Source: Theobroma cacao (lineage: Eukaryota > Streptophyta > Magnoliopsida > Malvales > Malvaceae). From it: 64,000 bases of DNA. Position numbers and translations under genes: made by a program. The stretch is from positions 33,564,974 through 33,628,973 of the forward strand of contig NC_030851.1 in the NCBI RefSeq assembly GCF_000208745.1, written 5' to 3'. Under the pieces are notes generated by a model. The model was given only the letters and a program-made list of their open reading frames with translations, ran no database searches and had not been told where the DNA came from. Each line of letters starts with the position of its first letter. Position 1 is the first letter of the stretch. Shown here piece by piece: positions 11,553-23,398 of the stretch.

Positions 11553-12271
11553 GTCTTTTAATCTATCCAAAGCAATTAAAAAATTTTATTAATGAAAGGA
11601 ATAATATTTCCTTAGTACAATTTTTTTTGAACAGTAGGTATTTGTATTAAAGGGTAGAAAGTTATAGGAAGAGGGTGAAGAAGCTTTAACCCAGATAAAC
11701 ATCCTTAACCCTTGCGTTGCTAGGTCTACCCTGTCCCGTAAAAGTACACTCAAAATTAAAATAAAAAAACACAAATCTGAGACCCAGACATCCGTGATGA
11801 GTCTTAAAAGGGACCTCACTGATGGGTATACATACGTATTAATCCCAATAATCCTTAACTCAAGTTCATCACCATTGCCCTGGTACAATTACAGGATTAT
11901 AGTCCCATTGAAAAAAATTCTTCACCAATTCAATCTTAAGCAGCACTAGATTTTGCATAAGTACTCATTTGTTTGACAATGTGTTCTTTTATTAACAAAA
12001 TACTTAAAAAAAGTTCTTAAATTATTTTAAAAAACTTAAATAAAATTTTATTTTTTATTATATATATATTTAATGTAACTCTTATATTTTTATTTTGAAT
12101 TAAATGTGTTTTTATAAAATTTTATTTTTTATTTTTCAAGCGAGATATCAATGACAATATTTATCGAACAATTTAGTAATTGTGTTTCTTATCCGATTCA
12201 CCTGTTATCATAAAAAGAGAACAACCAATTTCTCATACACTTACCTACGATTCTTGTGTGTTGTGTATCAG
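11553..12271. other. Remainder of the P450 intron, non-coding
   Basis: AT-rich intronic DNA with no recognisable gene. Around 11990-12170 it resembles half of the palindromic repeats seen at 20080 and 32460 (TTTTTATTTTGAATTAAAT core). It ends in the polypyrimidine-like stretch and CAG acceptor at 12271. Confidence 0.5.
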
Positions 12272-12913
12272 GATTTATTTTTAGCTGGAGCAGACACAAG
12301 TGCGGCCACTGTCAATTGGGCAATGGCGGAGCTTGCTAGGAACCCGAGAGTGGTGAAGAAAGCACAAGATGAAGTTAGAACTTTTGCTGGTAAAAATGGC
12401 ATAGTTACCGAAGATGAAATTGTTCGGCTTCAATACCTCAAGATGGTGGTGAAAGAAACTCTGAGATTGCACCCTCCAGCAGCCCTGTTACTTCCGAGAG
12501 AAACCATGTCTCACTTCAGAATCAACGGTTACGATATTCTTCCCAAAACGCTGATACAAATTAATGTATGGGCAATCAGTCGAGACCCAAGGTACTGGAA
12601 GAACGCAGAAGAGTTCTTCCCCGAGAGGTTTAGTGATAGCTCCATTGATTTTAAAGGACAACATTGTGAGTTTTTGCCATTTGGTGGGGGTCGAAGAAGC
12701 TGTCCTGGGATGTATTTGGCAACAAGGACAGTGGAGCTTGCCCTAGGGAATCTCTTGCATTGTTTTGATTGGAAACTGCCCTTCGGAATGAAGGGGAAGG
12801 ACATTGACATGGAAGAGGCAGCTGGTCCAAGTCTTACTATCTCTAAGAAAACCGCCCTCCACCTTGTGCCAGTTGACAGGGTGCCGCGATCTCTGGAAGA
12901 TCATATGAAGTGA

Positions 12914-13440
12914 ACGATAGATTATCCACTTTAAAAGTCTGCTCTTCATCAGATTTCAGTCATGGAATTTCTTGGATTAAATTTGAGCAAAAATACAATA
13001 AATATTAGTCGAATATGTTGGAAATAACAAGGCATGACCGAATAATTAGCTTTATTAGATTAGCCTTGAATTACATGAGCTTTCCCCCACTAACATATGT
13101 TTGTTTGAAACGCTTGAGCGGGGTTAAACCGTGAAGCAAATATTCAGGAAAACCTGAATTCAGCTCCAACATCTTAAGAATCAACTGGTTTACAAAATTT
13201 GAAACTATAAATGACCTGCAATCAGTTACCACAGAATACGTTTGTTGACGGAGAATAATTTTCATCAAAACTGAAACGGTAGAACAGTGTATTTCTAACC
13301 AAGTGTTTATTTCAAGGCATCAGCAATGGAGTTATAAGCCTGTTAAGTTACTAGTGAAATTACTCAGATTGTATAAAATAATTATTTAAAGCCCACCTGT
13401 TGTTAAACTCGAATCAATTAGTAACAAATTGAATTGAGTC
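12914..13440. other. 3' flank of the P450 pseudogene, nothing recognised
   Basis: About 530 bases between the P450 stop codon and the next P450 relic. No conserved frame or RNA gene is visible. Confidence 0.5.
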
Positions 13441-13449
13441 CAGAATACT

Positions 13450-13856
13450 GTCTTGGCCGGAGCAGGCGTTGCTGCATTACCAGCCCAATGTAGAAAGCCC
13501 CAAAGTCCTCGTGTTGCCAAAGGTAAGATTTTGACTTGCTTCAATAGCTCGAGAGTAGTAATGTCTCACTTAAACGAATCGCAATCCGATCAAGACATTC
13601 AACAAAATATGAGCAGCACTAAGTGGAAGAACCCACAAGAGTTCCTTCTCAAATGGTCTAACGCAATACCCCCATTGATTTTAAACACGGAAATAACTAC
13701 AGTGGATCTTGCTTTTGCAATTCTCTTGCATAACTTTGTAAGTTTAAGTTCATTGTTTTTTGTTCTAAATAACACTAGATACCGGGTGAAAACGCAGGTG
13801 ACCAAGAACTAGTCTCCAAAAAAACTGCATTCCACCTTGTACAACACAGCATAGGT
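13450..13856 (+). pseudogene. Second, highly decayed P450 relic
   Basis: In order, translated pieces match the exon just upstream: LAGAGV...A (compare AGADTSAA), RVAKG, MSHLNES (compare MSHFRINGY), KWKNPQEFLLKWSNA (compare YWKNAEEFFPERFSDS), PLILN, TVDLAFAILLHNF (compare TVELALGNLLHCF), and LVSKKTAFHLV (compare LTISKKTALHLV). The ExxR and haem-cysteine blocks are missing because intervening sequence has been deleted, and the frame shifts at least twice. The relic is in the same orientation about 540 bp downstream of the first pseudogene, so this was a tandem P450 pair. Confidence 0.75.
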
Positions 13857-15048
13857 GCCGGGGTTGTCAGAAAATTTCTATCCATCTATAATTTCTTATA
13901 ATTCGCTAAATTCACATCAACTGCCCTACTTGTTTTGTCTGAGATGATCTTGTCCCTGTTGAATATGATGTTTCTGGTATAAAGAACCCTACGCTTTGAT
14001 TTTGTCTCACCTGAGGAAACAGAGCAACCCATGAATGGGTGCTGCTGCCATAGGAAACTCAAATGAACTGAACTAAGGGACATACTTTATACTTTTTACC
14101 AAGGCAACTGTTCAATTTTTTCGTAAAGGAGATTAAATCTACACTGGATGACGTAGACAGCCAGCAAACAGAATGAGTAGATATTATGAGTACCATCGTA
14201 AGGCAGAAATATTAGATAACACAATCATTAAGCAACATAAGAAGCATTCACGAGAAAGATTGACTGCACCAAAATAAAACCAATTATATGTTGAACGATG
14301 ATCTACTTACAGAATCACCAATTGACACCACTGGAGGACGCATGGATAGAAACACAGAAAGAGAATTCCCTTTAAGTTTATACACACACCTGAGAAACAG
14401 TATGAGCTGCATCACCTTGACAGCATATATGATCATAAGACAAATTACAAATAAATCAGCGACTAACATATTCACTTCAGCTGCAAGAACCCCAAGAATA
14501 TACGAACTCCATTGTGCCACATGCATCAACTAAAATTCTTTGCTTGATTTGAGAATTCATGAATGCTCTCCCCTTGTCATGAGACAATTCCATTCCACTT
14601 TTCTACTGGCCACATGAAACAACAGCTATCAAGACTGAGTTAATCAGTTGCTCTTACTGACCTGCTTAAATGGTTAGAAATGAACTGCAAGAATTTCTCT
14701 TCCCACTCTGACATTCCATAGATGACAAAGGCCCTGAAATTAAAGACAGAGCGAAGGATGGGGCAAAAACAAAGGAGAAAACCCGTCAACTACAATAAGA
14801 ACGAAAAAGATTTGAAAAGGAAACCAAGAGACTGACAAAATGGATGAGTTTGATCATAAAGATTGGTCACCATGGAAGCATTAACAAGAAAGATTCAACT
14901 CAACAGAAAATAATTGCCATATCAAAATTACTGCAAATGAAGGGGCTTTGAAGAATGAAGTTGCTGTGAACTGACTTTTCTTGGATCTTATATATTGAAC
15001 TTGAAAGTTTGCAATAAATACACAGAACAAGAGTAAAAAAATTTATAA
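13857..15048. other. Intergenic DNA and probable 3' UTR of the coiled-coil gene
   Basis: No convincing gene. The part next to 15048 should contain the 3' untranslated region of the minus-strand gene, whose stop codon is at 15049-15051. Short open frames on both strands between 14284 and 14533 are mirror images of each other and show no family features. Confidence 0.5.
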
Positions 15049-18000
15049 TCAGAGAAGTGGTTCAGAGAGCGGTTCAGAAAGCTCCATTTCATTTGAACTC
15101 TGTTGTTGCATCTCAGGTTTACGAAACCCTACAAAATCCAGCCCAAGCCACTGCCACGGCCAACAAACATATCTGGACCCATTTCGTCCCCTTGAGTCTT
15201 CCCGTGTTTCAAACTCTTCCAGCTGACGGCTAAGCTCCTCTACTCTATCCCTCAGCCTAGATGCCCTCATATCAGCCAGCCTCAATGATTTCTCAGCTGC
15301 ATCTCTTGCTCCCATGGCAGCAGCAGCAGTCTCTTCTTTGAATTTTAGCTTCTTCTCTGATTCCAACATGGCTTGCTTTGCTTCTTCAAGCTCCTGCTTA
15401 ACTGCTGACAGCTGCGAATATATATTAAACCATAATTATTAGGCGTAAGATCAGAAAAAGAACTCAGAAAAATACCATGAGCACAAGCCTTAATTATATC
15501 AAAACAGCATAATGTCAAATAATCAATATAACTTCATACTTCCATATATGTGCACGATATATTGAACAGCAGTCCTGAACTGGTAAAAAACTACTATTTA
15601 AGTATAGCCACCCCATAACTAGCACTTGCACTAATTCTCAAAATTTTGCTCGTATTTTTAGATGTAATTTAAAAAAAAAAAGGACATGGCTAATTTATGT
15701 AACTACTCCCCAATATTATTCACAACATCCTAAATCTCTTCACCAATTCTATCCTGAATTTCAAAGGACATGCTTGAGATCCATGTTTCATGATAGCCTT
15801 TTGTTCTACAATAAAATAAACTATTTTCTTGAGTGCAGCAAGTCATCAGGTCAGTTGAGTCAATAATACTTCTCAAGAAAAAGCATCCACCAAAAATCCT
15901 CTCTTTCTAGAATTCCCTGTCAGTTTCACCTGCTTTTGCTCTATGGAAAATGTCATACTACTTTAAGTTATCCAAACATATTTTGACTGACTGTATGTCT
16001 AGTAAACAACTGGCTCAACAACCCCCCATCCCCGGCAATATAAATAACAACCAACATAAGCAAAAATTTGTTTTTAATCTAATTTACAATCCAAACATGC
16101 ACAACTTCACTACATTAGACTGTATAGTTCTAAAACTATTGCAACACATTCTTTCTTTTCTGCATTTAATGTTAATTGCTTTTGTTCTTGTCTATCTGCA
16201 AAGCAGTAAGATTCAAACAACTCCCAGATTCTACCACTAAATTGTAAATATCACTCTGGCAAAACTTCAAAATGATTGTTACTCAAAATTGCCACCAGAA
16301 ACACCTTCGATAATATATAACATATCCTTTAACGAATGCTGTGGCAGCTTAGCAAACATACCTGCGTTAAGAACTCTTGTTCAACAGCTCTTCCTGCAGC
16401 AGCCTCCTGCTCCGCTGCAGATTTCCATCTAGAAATTTCTTCCTCGGCAGCAGCAATGTCCATCATAAGTCCTTCAACCTTTATAAGAATAGGTCAAGTC
16501 AGCACCAAATGTAAACAACGAAGCATAAATAGAGCTTAGTCACTTCTTCTAACCTTTATGATCAAACCTACGAATTAAAAACTGCACACTGAAAAAAAAG
16601 AAGGGAACTAACATTAAGTCAGTTGACTGTCAACAAAAGAAATGTTAACTTACACTTTCATTCGCTACTCTCTCCTTCTCTTCAAGCTCCTCTATACGAC
16701 GCATCCTCTGGTTGATCTCCTTGGCTTGAGCCTCCACATGTTCTTTAAGTACACTCGATTCTGCCCTTAATACATAAAAAGATATGCAGAAAAGAATGGC
16801 ATATGGTCAGTTCATGCAGAATCACTCTGAATATAAACTTAACCTATCCCACTCCATATTTCCTTGAATCAGACTTTGATATAAAGGCAGCATGTTAAAC
16901 ATCATGGTTTTGTGCAATTTTATGAGCTTGAAAGAACAAGTACCTTAGTTCCTCCACGGAATGCTGCAATTCAATGATCTCAAGCTGTGACGTTTTGACA
17001 ATATTCTCCAAAGCACCAGCCTGTACAAGTTACATTAATTAAAATCTCAACAAGGAAATTTAGGCCTTGGAACACTATGCAAACTTAAAGAGCACTTGGG
17101 ACAAATCAATGACAACAGGAAAACTAACCAAAGTGTATATTTCATCCTGCTCTGTGTCCTGAGCTTCAGCTTTATGTCCATCCCCAATAAGTTTACTAAA
17201 TTTGAAGTCAATTCCAGCCTCTCTCAAACCATTCTCTGCAGTTTGAAACAACTCATTCGTTTTGGATTTATTTTCGGATGTCATCCTCTTGGACAATGCA
17301 CTCCTAAGCAAAGAGCCAATATGTTCTTTCTCCTTAATCAATCGACCAACTGTTTCATTTAAACTCTTCACTTCATGATTCTTCTCCTCCACTAAATCCT
17401 TTGTTTTCCCAACAAGAATTCTCGTTAACTCATAGATAGATTCCATCCCTGCCAAACATGCACGTATATTTTCCTCCAAATCCGTCTCTTGTGGAAGAAA
17501 AAAGGATTCTGACACGTCTGACTGATCCATATTATCAGCATCAACAATCTTAATAGCATCATAAATACTTTCATGAATTTTCGACACGAAATTCAACTGA
17601 TCAACCAGTAACGGCCTCTGTAACTCCATCTTCGACTCCAAACTTTTTAATTTATCATCATATTCACTAGCCAAGTTCCTCAACTCCATTGACTCATTCT
17701 CCGCCCAGTTAATCTTCTCCGACATCTCCTTTTCGATCTCCACGAACTTCCCATCCTTTTCAGCTATATTCTTCTCCAAATTTTCAATTAAATTACTTTT
17801 TTTTGCAACCTCTTCTCGTAATCCACTTATTGTAGCTTCAAGCTGAGAAACTTCAATGGCAATCTCGTAATTCCGTTGTTCCATCTGCTCTCTCGCTTCA
17901 TTCCTAGATTTCGCTGTGGTTTCCATCTGTTTAACAAGCTCCTCAACGATCTCATTTGTTCTTTTGATTACTCCATAAGCAACGGAGGGCAATCCAGTGT

Positions 18001-18535
18001 ACTTTTGTGATCGCGGCAATCCTCCGGCAGCGAAATTCTTAAAATTACTGACTTTTCCAGATATTTTTTCGATACCAGAAACAAGCATATGAGCAGAAGT
18101 CTCGATCTCCGATCGCAATCCATCTTTTCCCTTGGTCGCTTCCTCTAATTGCTTCGCCAAATCTTCTCTCTGTTTCGTAACATCGTCTTTGATCTTATTA
18201 GCTTCCGCTAATTGCGCCAATACGTTCTCGTTCGATCTCAAAGCTTCTTCTTTCTCGCGGAGAGCTTCGTCTCGTTGTCTCGCGCACTCATCTCGCTTTC
18301 TAATCGCCTCGTGTGCCAGAGCTTTTAATCGATTAAACGAGACTTGTAGTTCGGATTTCGAATTCTCCGTCGCTTCTCGTGCTTGTTTCTCGCGCTCGAG
18401 CTCCGCGAGAATTTCACGGAATTTCTCGACCGACACGTCATCTCGAGACGGCTCTTTTATGACAATCGGTATCGGTTCATCGGATTCCACGTCGCTGAGC
18501 ACCGCATCGGCTTCCTCGTCGGCCGCAGTCGACAT
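15049..18535 (-). CDS. Coiled-coil protein, similar to Arabidopsis At3g49055
   Basis: Five exons on the minus strand: 18535-17129, 17020-16944, 16765-16654, 16478-16362 and 15411-15049, all with GT-AG borders. They give 691 residues. The N-terminus is acidic (EEADAVLSDVESDEPIPIV), followed by long heptad-rich coiled coils (about residues 35-150, 205-320, and most of 390-640) rich in Glu, Lys, Arg and Ala. A short tryptophan-rich hydrophobic patch, CWPWQWLGLDFVG, lies near residues 653-665, ahead of a polar tail. There is no enzyme motif or signal peptide. The overall plan, including this patch, matches from memory a plant-specific uncharacterised coiled-coil family (At3g49055/At1g24560-like). 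Molecular function is unknown; such proteins are often scaffolds or organelle tethers, but that is inference. The ATG at 18535 fits the acidic conserved N-terminus. A telo-box-like AACCCTAG occurs about 70 bp upstream. Confidence 0.85.
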
Positions 18536-19370
18536 TTTAAAACGACGTTCGATTTTGCTATAATAGATCAGTAAAAGAATCTCGCATTTTTTTTAAACGA
18601 TGGGAACCCTAGAATTGTAAAAAGAGAAGGAAGATAACGGGGAGTAACCGACTAAAGTTAGGGGAAAGGAGGAAAAAGAAGGAAATTAAAGTGGAAAAAG
18701 TGAAGATTAATTCAGATTAAGGTATAATTAGAATTTGCTTAGGATAAGAGGTATAAAGAGTTTTGGGACATTCAGCGAAGGCTACTGGCGCGTCGTTACC
18801 TAAAGCAGACGAAGATGCAGACGCTGAAAAACAACAATACGATTAGCCACCTACCAACCAGTCTTCCTCAAGTCTCTTCGGTTTTGGGTTATTTTCCCTT
18901 TTTCTTGAAAATTATTTTTACTTCACGAAGAAAACAATATTAAAATTTTAAAATTTAAAGGATAATGTAACACATGGTTTGGTAAATTCGTGAGGCGGTG
19001 GGCCTTCAACAAATGGGCCTTGAGAAGTTGCCACGTAGGGTAGCGGCCTTCTGGTATTCGTATTTAACGGAGGGAGATTGATTAGGGAAAAATAATAAAA
19101 TACTAATTGGGCTTTTGGAGTTTCTTTAATTTGAGGGAAAAATAATGATTTGAAATAAAATATTATTCCTTTAAATTTAAAAATAAATATCAAAGTGCAT
19201 TATAAATTTTTAAATTATATTTCATAGAAAATAAAAATTTTATTATTCTTATTTCTCAAATAATTTTAAATTTCTTTTATTCGAACTAGATTTATATGTG
19301 CATGAATGATGATTTCCTTTACAATAAGTTTTTTGAATTTAGAATAAAAATAATAATATAAAAATGATTA
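18536..19370. promoter_or_regulatory. Probable 5' UTR and promoter of the coiled-coil gene
   Basis: No gene is seen in these 830 bases. As the only sequence upstream of the minus-strand start at 18535, it should contain that gene's 5' UTR and promoter. The purine-rich stretch at 18600-18700 and the telo-box-like AACCCTAG near 18606 are consistent with this. No TATA box can be assigned with confidence. Confidence 0.4.
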
Positions 19371-19377
19371 TATAGGT

Positions 19378-19680
19378 GTCCACTAGCTAGGTCAGGTCGG
19401 GTTGATGCGGACCTATTAAGCCTCTTTTTTAGAGTCAAGCTCAAGCTCGGCTTGGCCCGTTTGTTTAATTATTATATTTATTAAAATAATATAATATAAT
19501 AATGTTTTAATATTTTTAAATATATATTATAATTACATATTTAAAATATAATATTTTTTAATAAAATAAATTAATCACGTCGAGTTAATTCGAGCTTAAG
19601 AAACTATGTCCGGGCTTGGCGCTTACGAAGACGAGCCCTCGAGCTTAAGCAAGTAGCTAATTTCATGGACAATCCTAGAA
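19378..19680. repeat. Dispersed repeat with GC-rich ends and AT-rich core, copy 1
   Basis: The ends carry words such as GGTCAGGTCGGGTTGA, GCTCGGCTTGGCCCG and CTCGAGCTTAAGC around an AT-rich core. A related copy in the opposite orientation lies at about 30765-31010. This looks like a non-autonomous DNA transposon (MITE-type) family; the superfamily cannot be assigned. Confidence 0.6.
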
Positions 19681-20075
19681 TGCAGTAAAACCATAGACGT
19701 ACAAAAATAATTAAAGAAATTGAATAATTTATCATGGAGGTTGAAATACATAACTATCAAATATTAATAAATAAAAAAGACCAAATTCTATATATAGACC
19801 AATTCAAAGAGGTCTAAAAACAAAGAAGTTAAACTTTTTGAGAACAAAAATGAGGATTAGAGAATTATAGAAACTAAATATAAGTGAAGGAAACGACATG
19901 AAGAAAAATGATTAACATAACCAAAGAAACCAAGTCCTTAACAAAAACGTATCAAGAGAGTCAGAAAATTTGCAATTGACAACATTTCAAAACAACCTCT
20001 ATTTAAGGGGGAAACGAGTAAAGTTAGAAGTAATCACATAAAGTAAATTTTGAATTGGCTTAAACCCCAACACAA
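19681..20075. other. AT-rich intergenic DNA
   Basis: No gene or clear repeat is visible. Confidence 0.4.
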
Positions 20076-20079
20076 TCAA

Positions 20080-20745
20080 TTTATTATACTTGTTTATACA
20101 ATTAATTTCTCATTTTTTATTATATTTAAACGAACTCTTAGTTTTTATTTTAAATTAAATAAATTTTTAATCTTAATAAAAATTAATCATTATTAAACTC
20201 AATGTCAATGATGTTTTTTGTTTACGTGACATATAGCGTGACTTGATAACGAAATCTCATAGTAGAGCCAAAGCCAAAATCATCGAAATCACCAAAAGAA
20301 ATCATTTTTCAGCTCCTCTCCTTTTTCTTTTTTTTTTTTAATAGCCTTAGTTGATCCTTTCCCTTTTTTAAAAAATAGGAGTAGTTTTTCAAAAATTTCT
20401 TCCTTTTTCTCCATATCTAAAAAGAGGGTTAAGGATTTTTTAGATTTTCATTTTCTATATTAAAAGATAAAGGAGGAGAATTTTAAAAAATTACCTCAAT
20501 TAAAGAAAAGATGAGAAGAGGAATTGAGTTTTTTTTTTTTTTATGATTTCAGCACTTATCTGGATTCTAGGTCTACCACGTGACTTTGTTGGCTAGTTAA
20601 GTCATAAACCATGTGGCTTAGAAAGAACATCCGGCATCAAATTTAGCAATGGTACATTTTTGTTAAGTAAAAAAATTTATTTAATTCAAAATAAAAATTT
20701 AAAAACTCATTTGAATGTAATAAAAGATAAAGAGCATAATTGATT
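20080..20745. repeat. Palindromic MITE-like repeat
   Basis: The left end (TTATTATATTTAAACGAACTCTTAG, then TTTTTATTTTAAATTAAATAAATTTTTA) is matched in reverse complement by the right end at about 20655-20745. The centre is unrelated. Elements of the same plan occur at about 32460-32885. No coding capacity. Confidence 0.6.
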
Positions 20746-22441
20746 AAACATGTATAGTACAAGAGCTTTTATAGGATTCATACTTTTTGAGTTTAGAATG
20801 TGAGTTGTTATCAACAAACAAATTAGTAATAAGTATAAAAAAAAATCAAATTCAAAGTCATTATAAAAAGAAAAACAAATTAATAGTAATAGTGCCATTG
20901 AATGCTATGTTAAACAATCTGAAGAGAAAGTAATGGGATTGATGCAAATTTTAGTATTATAAAGTTTTTTTTTTTTTTGCTTGAGATATGCTAGCAAATG
21001 TATATTTGAGCGCAATATCTTTTTTGTACTCTAATTTTGACTAAAATACTAAATAAACTCGTGAATTTTCTCAACTTTTTTAAATAAGTCATATTATTTT
21101 TTGTATCTAGTTAAATTCCTATCTTATGATTTGTACTTAGATAAATTTTTTTATTAGTTAAATAAGTCAATTTTGCCACTCAAAAAAGTCATATCATATA
21201 TCATGAATTTATCGATCGTTAGAATCAAACGTATCATGTAACTTTTTTTCATTCATATAAGGGCCAATTTGGATAAAACCATATAATAGAATTTATTTGG
21301 ATATAATGAAAAGATAATAATTGTTTTAAAAAATTGAAATAATTCATAGACTTATTTAGTATTTTAACTTTGAATTTATAACACTAAATAATCATTTATA
21401 TATTCATTTAGGTTAACAATAAGAAATTCTTACTTAATCTAGTTTGATTTTGCATTAAAGGGGTAAAATATGCAAATGGAAATAATCAATGTAGTAAATT
21501 TAGTTTCTCAATACAGAAATTAAAATTTTACTTTAATTAGTAGGTTACATAATATTTATTATTTAGAATGGACACATGACATAAAGATAGACTATCCACG
21601 TAATATTATTTATCTTTTTACTAAATATTTTTTTTCTTTTATATATTCATGTTAGATTAACTTATGAGAATATTCTGCTATGTGTTGAATCTTTTAATCA
21701 ACAAGTGAGAGACGCCAGATATGAAGCGCACTTTGTTCATGGTAGGAGAGAATAAAGGATTAAAGTGCATAAATTTCATAAAATCACGGAGTAAATAATG
21801 GAGTGGTATCATTTATTTTTAAGAAGCTTAAAATTTTCATATGCGGCTGACTTTGACAAATCCTGTTAACCCACGAGTATCAGGCCAGTTCATGGGTCAA
21901 TTTTCCCATTAAGAGGAAAATTCTTGCATAACTTCTACGGACATTGACTGATTGACTATTTTCCCCATTCCCTAGGCATGTCTTCAGCCAAATCTCTTTC
22001 TCCATCGTGATAGCCTCGTGACAACTATATTTTAGGTTTTGGATTGTTCCTTGCTTTCTTCGCATGCCGCTTTTGCTGTTCTTTGTTTTGTCAAGACGTG
22101 GAACAAATTAAATAGAAGGGAAGAAGAACCGGATAGAACTGCCCCTATTATGCTAATTTTTGTTCATGAAGTTTGTCGAGTTCTTCCCAGGCCTTTAATC
22201 CTAGCCCAAAACTAAAAAGCCTAAATGGGAATAGTCAGCTACCATGTAAAGTTCACAATTGAGTTACAATCTATCTCAACGAATTTAAAGACGATCACTA
22301 TCAGGCTATGGCATTAACTTCTGCATTTTATGTATTTCAGCTAGAGCTTTTCATCTACCTGTATTCTTACCAAACCGATGGGATGATGACATGAATGTTT
22401 TCCCTGGGTTTTTAAGTAAGAGGATGAACATATATAAATGT
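20746..22441. other. AT-rich intergenic DNA with a second inverted-repeat element
   Basis: Around 21020-21400 the words TACTCTAATTTTGACTAAAATACTAAATAA and, inverted, TTATTTAGTATTTTAACTTTGAATTTATA bracket another small palindromic element. The last few hundred bases before 22442 should include the 3' UTR of the kinase gene. No other gene is seen. Confidence 0.45.
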
Positions 22442-23398
22442 CTAATCCTCGAGTCTCCCTTTCCCGCAAATGAATGGATGTGACAAAAGTTGCAAAGCTG
22501 TCCATCTCTTGTTGGGTTCCTTGTGCAAGCAACAACTGATAAAGCCCCTCAACTCCTCTGATGCCTCCTTTGGCATGCTTGGGGCTTCTCCATAACGTGT
22601 TATCAACACTAGCTGCATCCAATTGGGCTTTTCTCCTGGTGGGAGAAATGGGAAATGACCCACATAAAGCTCCAATAAAGTCACACCCAGGCTCCAAATA
22701 TCTGCTGCAGACACAAACCTGGGATCATACATATTCGAGTCCAATCTTTCCGGGCTCATATAAGCGTAGGTACCCACATAGATATCCCAATAGTCAGGTG
22801 GGTCACTCTCTGGCATTATCTTGCTGACACCAAAATCACCAATTTTCACATTCATGTTTTTATCAACCAACAGATTTGAAGGCTTAATATCCAGATGGAA
22901 AATATTGAACGCATGAAGGTAATTGAGGCCACTAAGAACTTGATAGCCAATGTGGGCAATCGAGGATTCGGAGAAAGGGCCATTAGCTTTAAGAAGCGTA
23001 TCAAGCGTTCCTGCATCCATATACTCCATGACAATTGCCTTTTCCCCTGCCAGTGATTCATAGGCCCCAAGACATTTGATAATGTAAGGAGAGTCGGTAG
23101 AAATCAAGATTTTCATTTCATGGGACTGTTGATAAGGCTGCTGGCTAGCGTCAGGGTCGGCGCGGATGACTTTCAGAGCATAGATTGCTGAAGTCTGCCT
23201 ATGGCGCACCTTGTAAACGGTGCCATAGTTACCATGGCCCAAAACGCAGAGCTTTTCTAAGTCAAGAAGCTTAGATACTTCTTGACTTGCGGTCGTTGTG
23301 GACTTGGGTAGATAAATGAAGGGAATGAAATTCGAAATCTTGACTTCTGGAACAGGAAGCTCGAGACTGAGTTGAAGTCTATGCTTAACTAGAGACAT
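22442..23398 (-). CDS. MKK10: Atypical MAP kinase kinase, MKK10-like
   Basis: A single-exon protein kinase of 318 residues, the intronless structure and size of plant group D MAPKKs (MKK7-10). A basic docking-like start (K5-H6-R7 followed by leucines) could bind MAP kinases. Kinase landmarks: glycine loop G54-x-G56-x2-G59, ATP lysine K76 in YALKVI, helix C glutamate E94, catalytic loop H168-L169-D170 with K172 and N175, D188-F-G190, and SPE at 215-217. Two features are unusual. The HRD arginine is leucine. The plant MAPKK activation motif S/T-x5-S/T, which ends just before YVGT, has P200 and I206 at the two phosphoacceptor positions. Loss of this motif is the known hallmark of MKK10, so I favour MKK10 over MKK7/9. 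The ATP- and Mg-binding residues remain, so activity is possible but not through the usual MAPKKK phosphorylation. The ATG at 23398 fits the family N-terminus. Confidence 0.88.
   Translation of the reverse strand: MSLVKHRLQLSLELPVPEVKISNFIPFIYLPKSTTTASQEVSKLLDLEKLCVLGHGNYGTVYKVRHRQTSAIYALKVIRADPDASQQPYQQSHEMKILISTDSPYIIKCLGAYESLAGEKAIVMEYMDAGTLDTLLKANGPFSESSIAHIGYQVLSGLNYLHAFNIFHLDIKPSNLLVDKNMNVKIGDFGVSKIMPESDPPDYWDIYVGTYAYMSPERLDSNMYDPRFVSAADIWSLGVTLLELYVGHFPFLPPGEKPNWMQLVLITRYGEAPSMPKEASEELRGFISCCLHKEPNKRWTALQLLSHPFICGKGRLED

Larger units (their letters stand above)
9058..12913 (+). pseudogene. CYP71-type cytochrome P450, 5'-truncated
   Basis: P450s of the CYP71 clan are ER-anchored haem monooxygenases of plant secondary metabolism. 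Two exons remain: about 9058-9489 and 12272-12913, joined by a phase-0 intron (GTAAGC donor; TGTATCAG acceptor). The position, just before the I-helix, is where CYP71 genes normally carry their one intron. Exon A gives about 144 residues (VNLTEKLFSLTASIIFRMAFG onward). Exon B gives 213 residues with the I-helix AGADTS oxygen-activating motif, KETLR (ExxR), FFPERF and the haem loop FGGGRRSCPG with its cysteine. All diagnostic motifs of the C-terminal two thirds are intact. The membrane anchor, proline hinge and about the first 150 residues are absent; upstream is repeat DNA and a run of 15 C. The remaining frame has no stop, so loss is recent or a remote upstream exon exists. The closest subfamily looks like CYP71B/CYP71BE, which is an impression only. 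Confidence 0.88.

Noticed and set aside
11589..11888. 99-codon minus-strand frame in the P450 intron
   Set aside because: No start context, no family features, intronic AT-rich repeat DNA.
14284..14533. Overlapping 81-codon frames on both strands
   Set aside because: Mirror frames of the same DNA without motifs; lies in the 3' flank between two genes.
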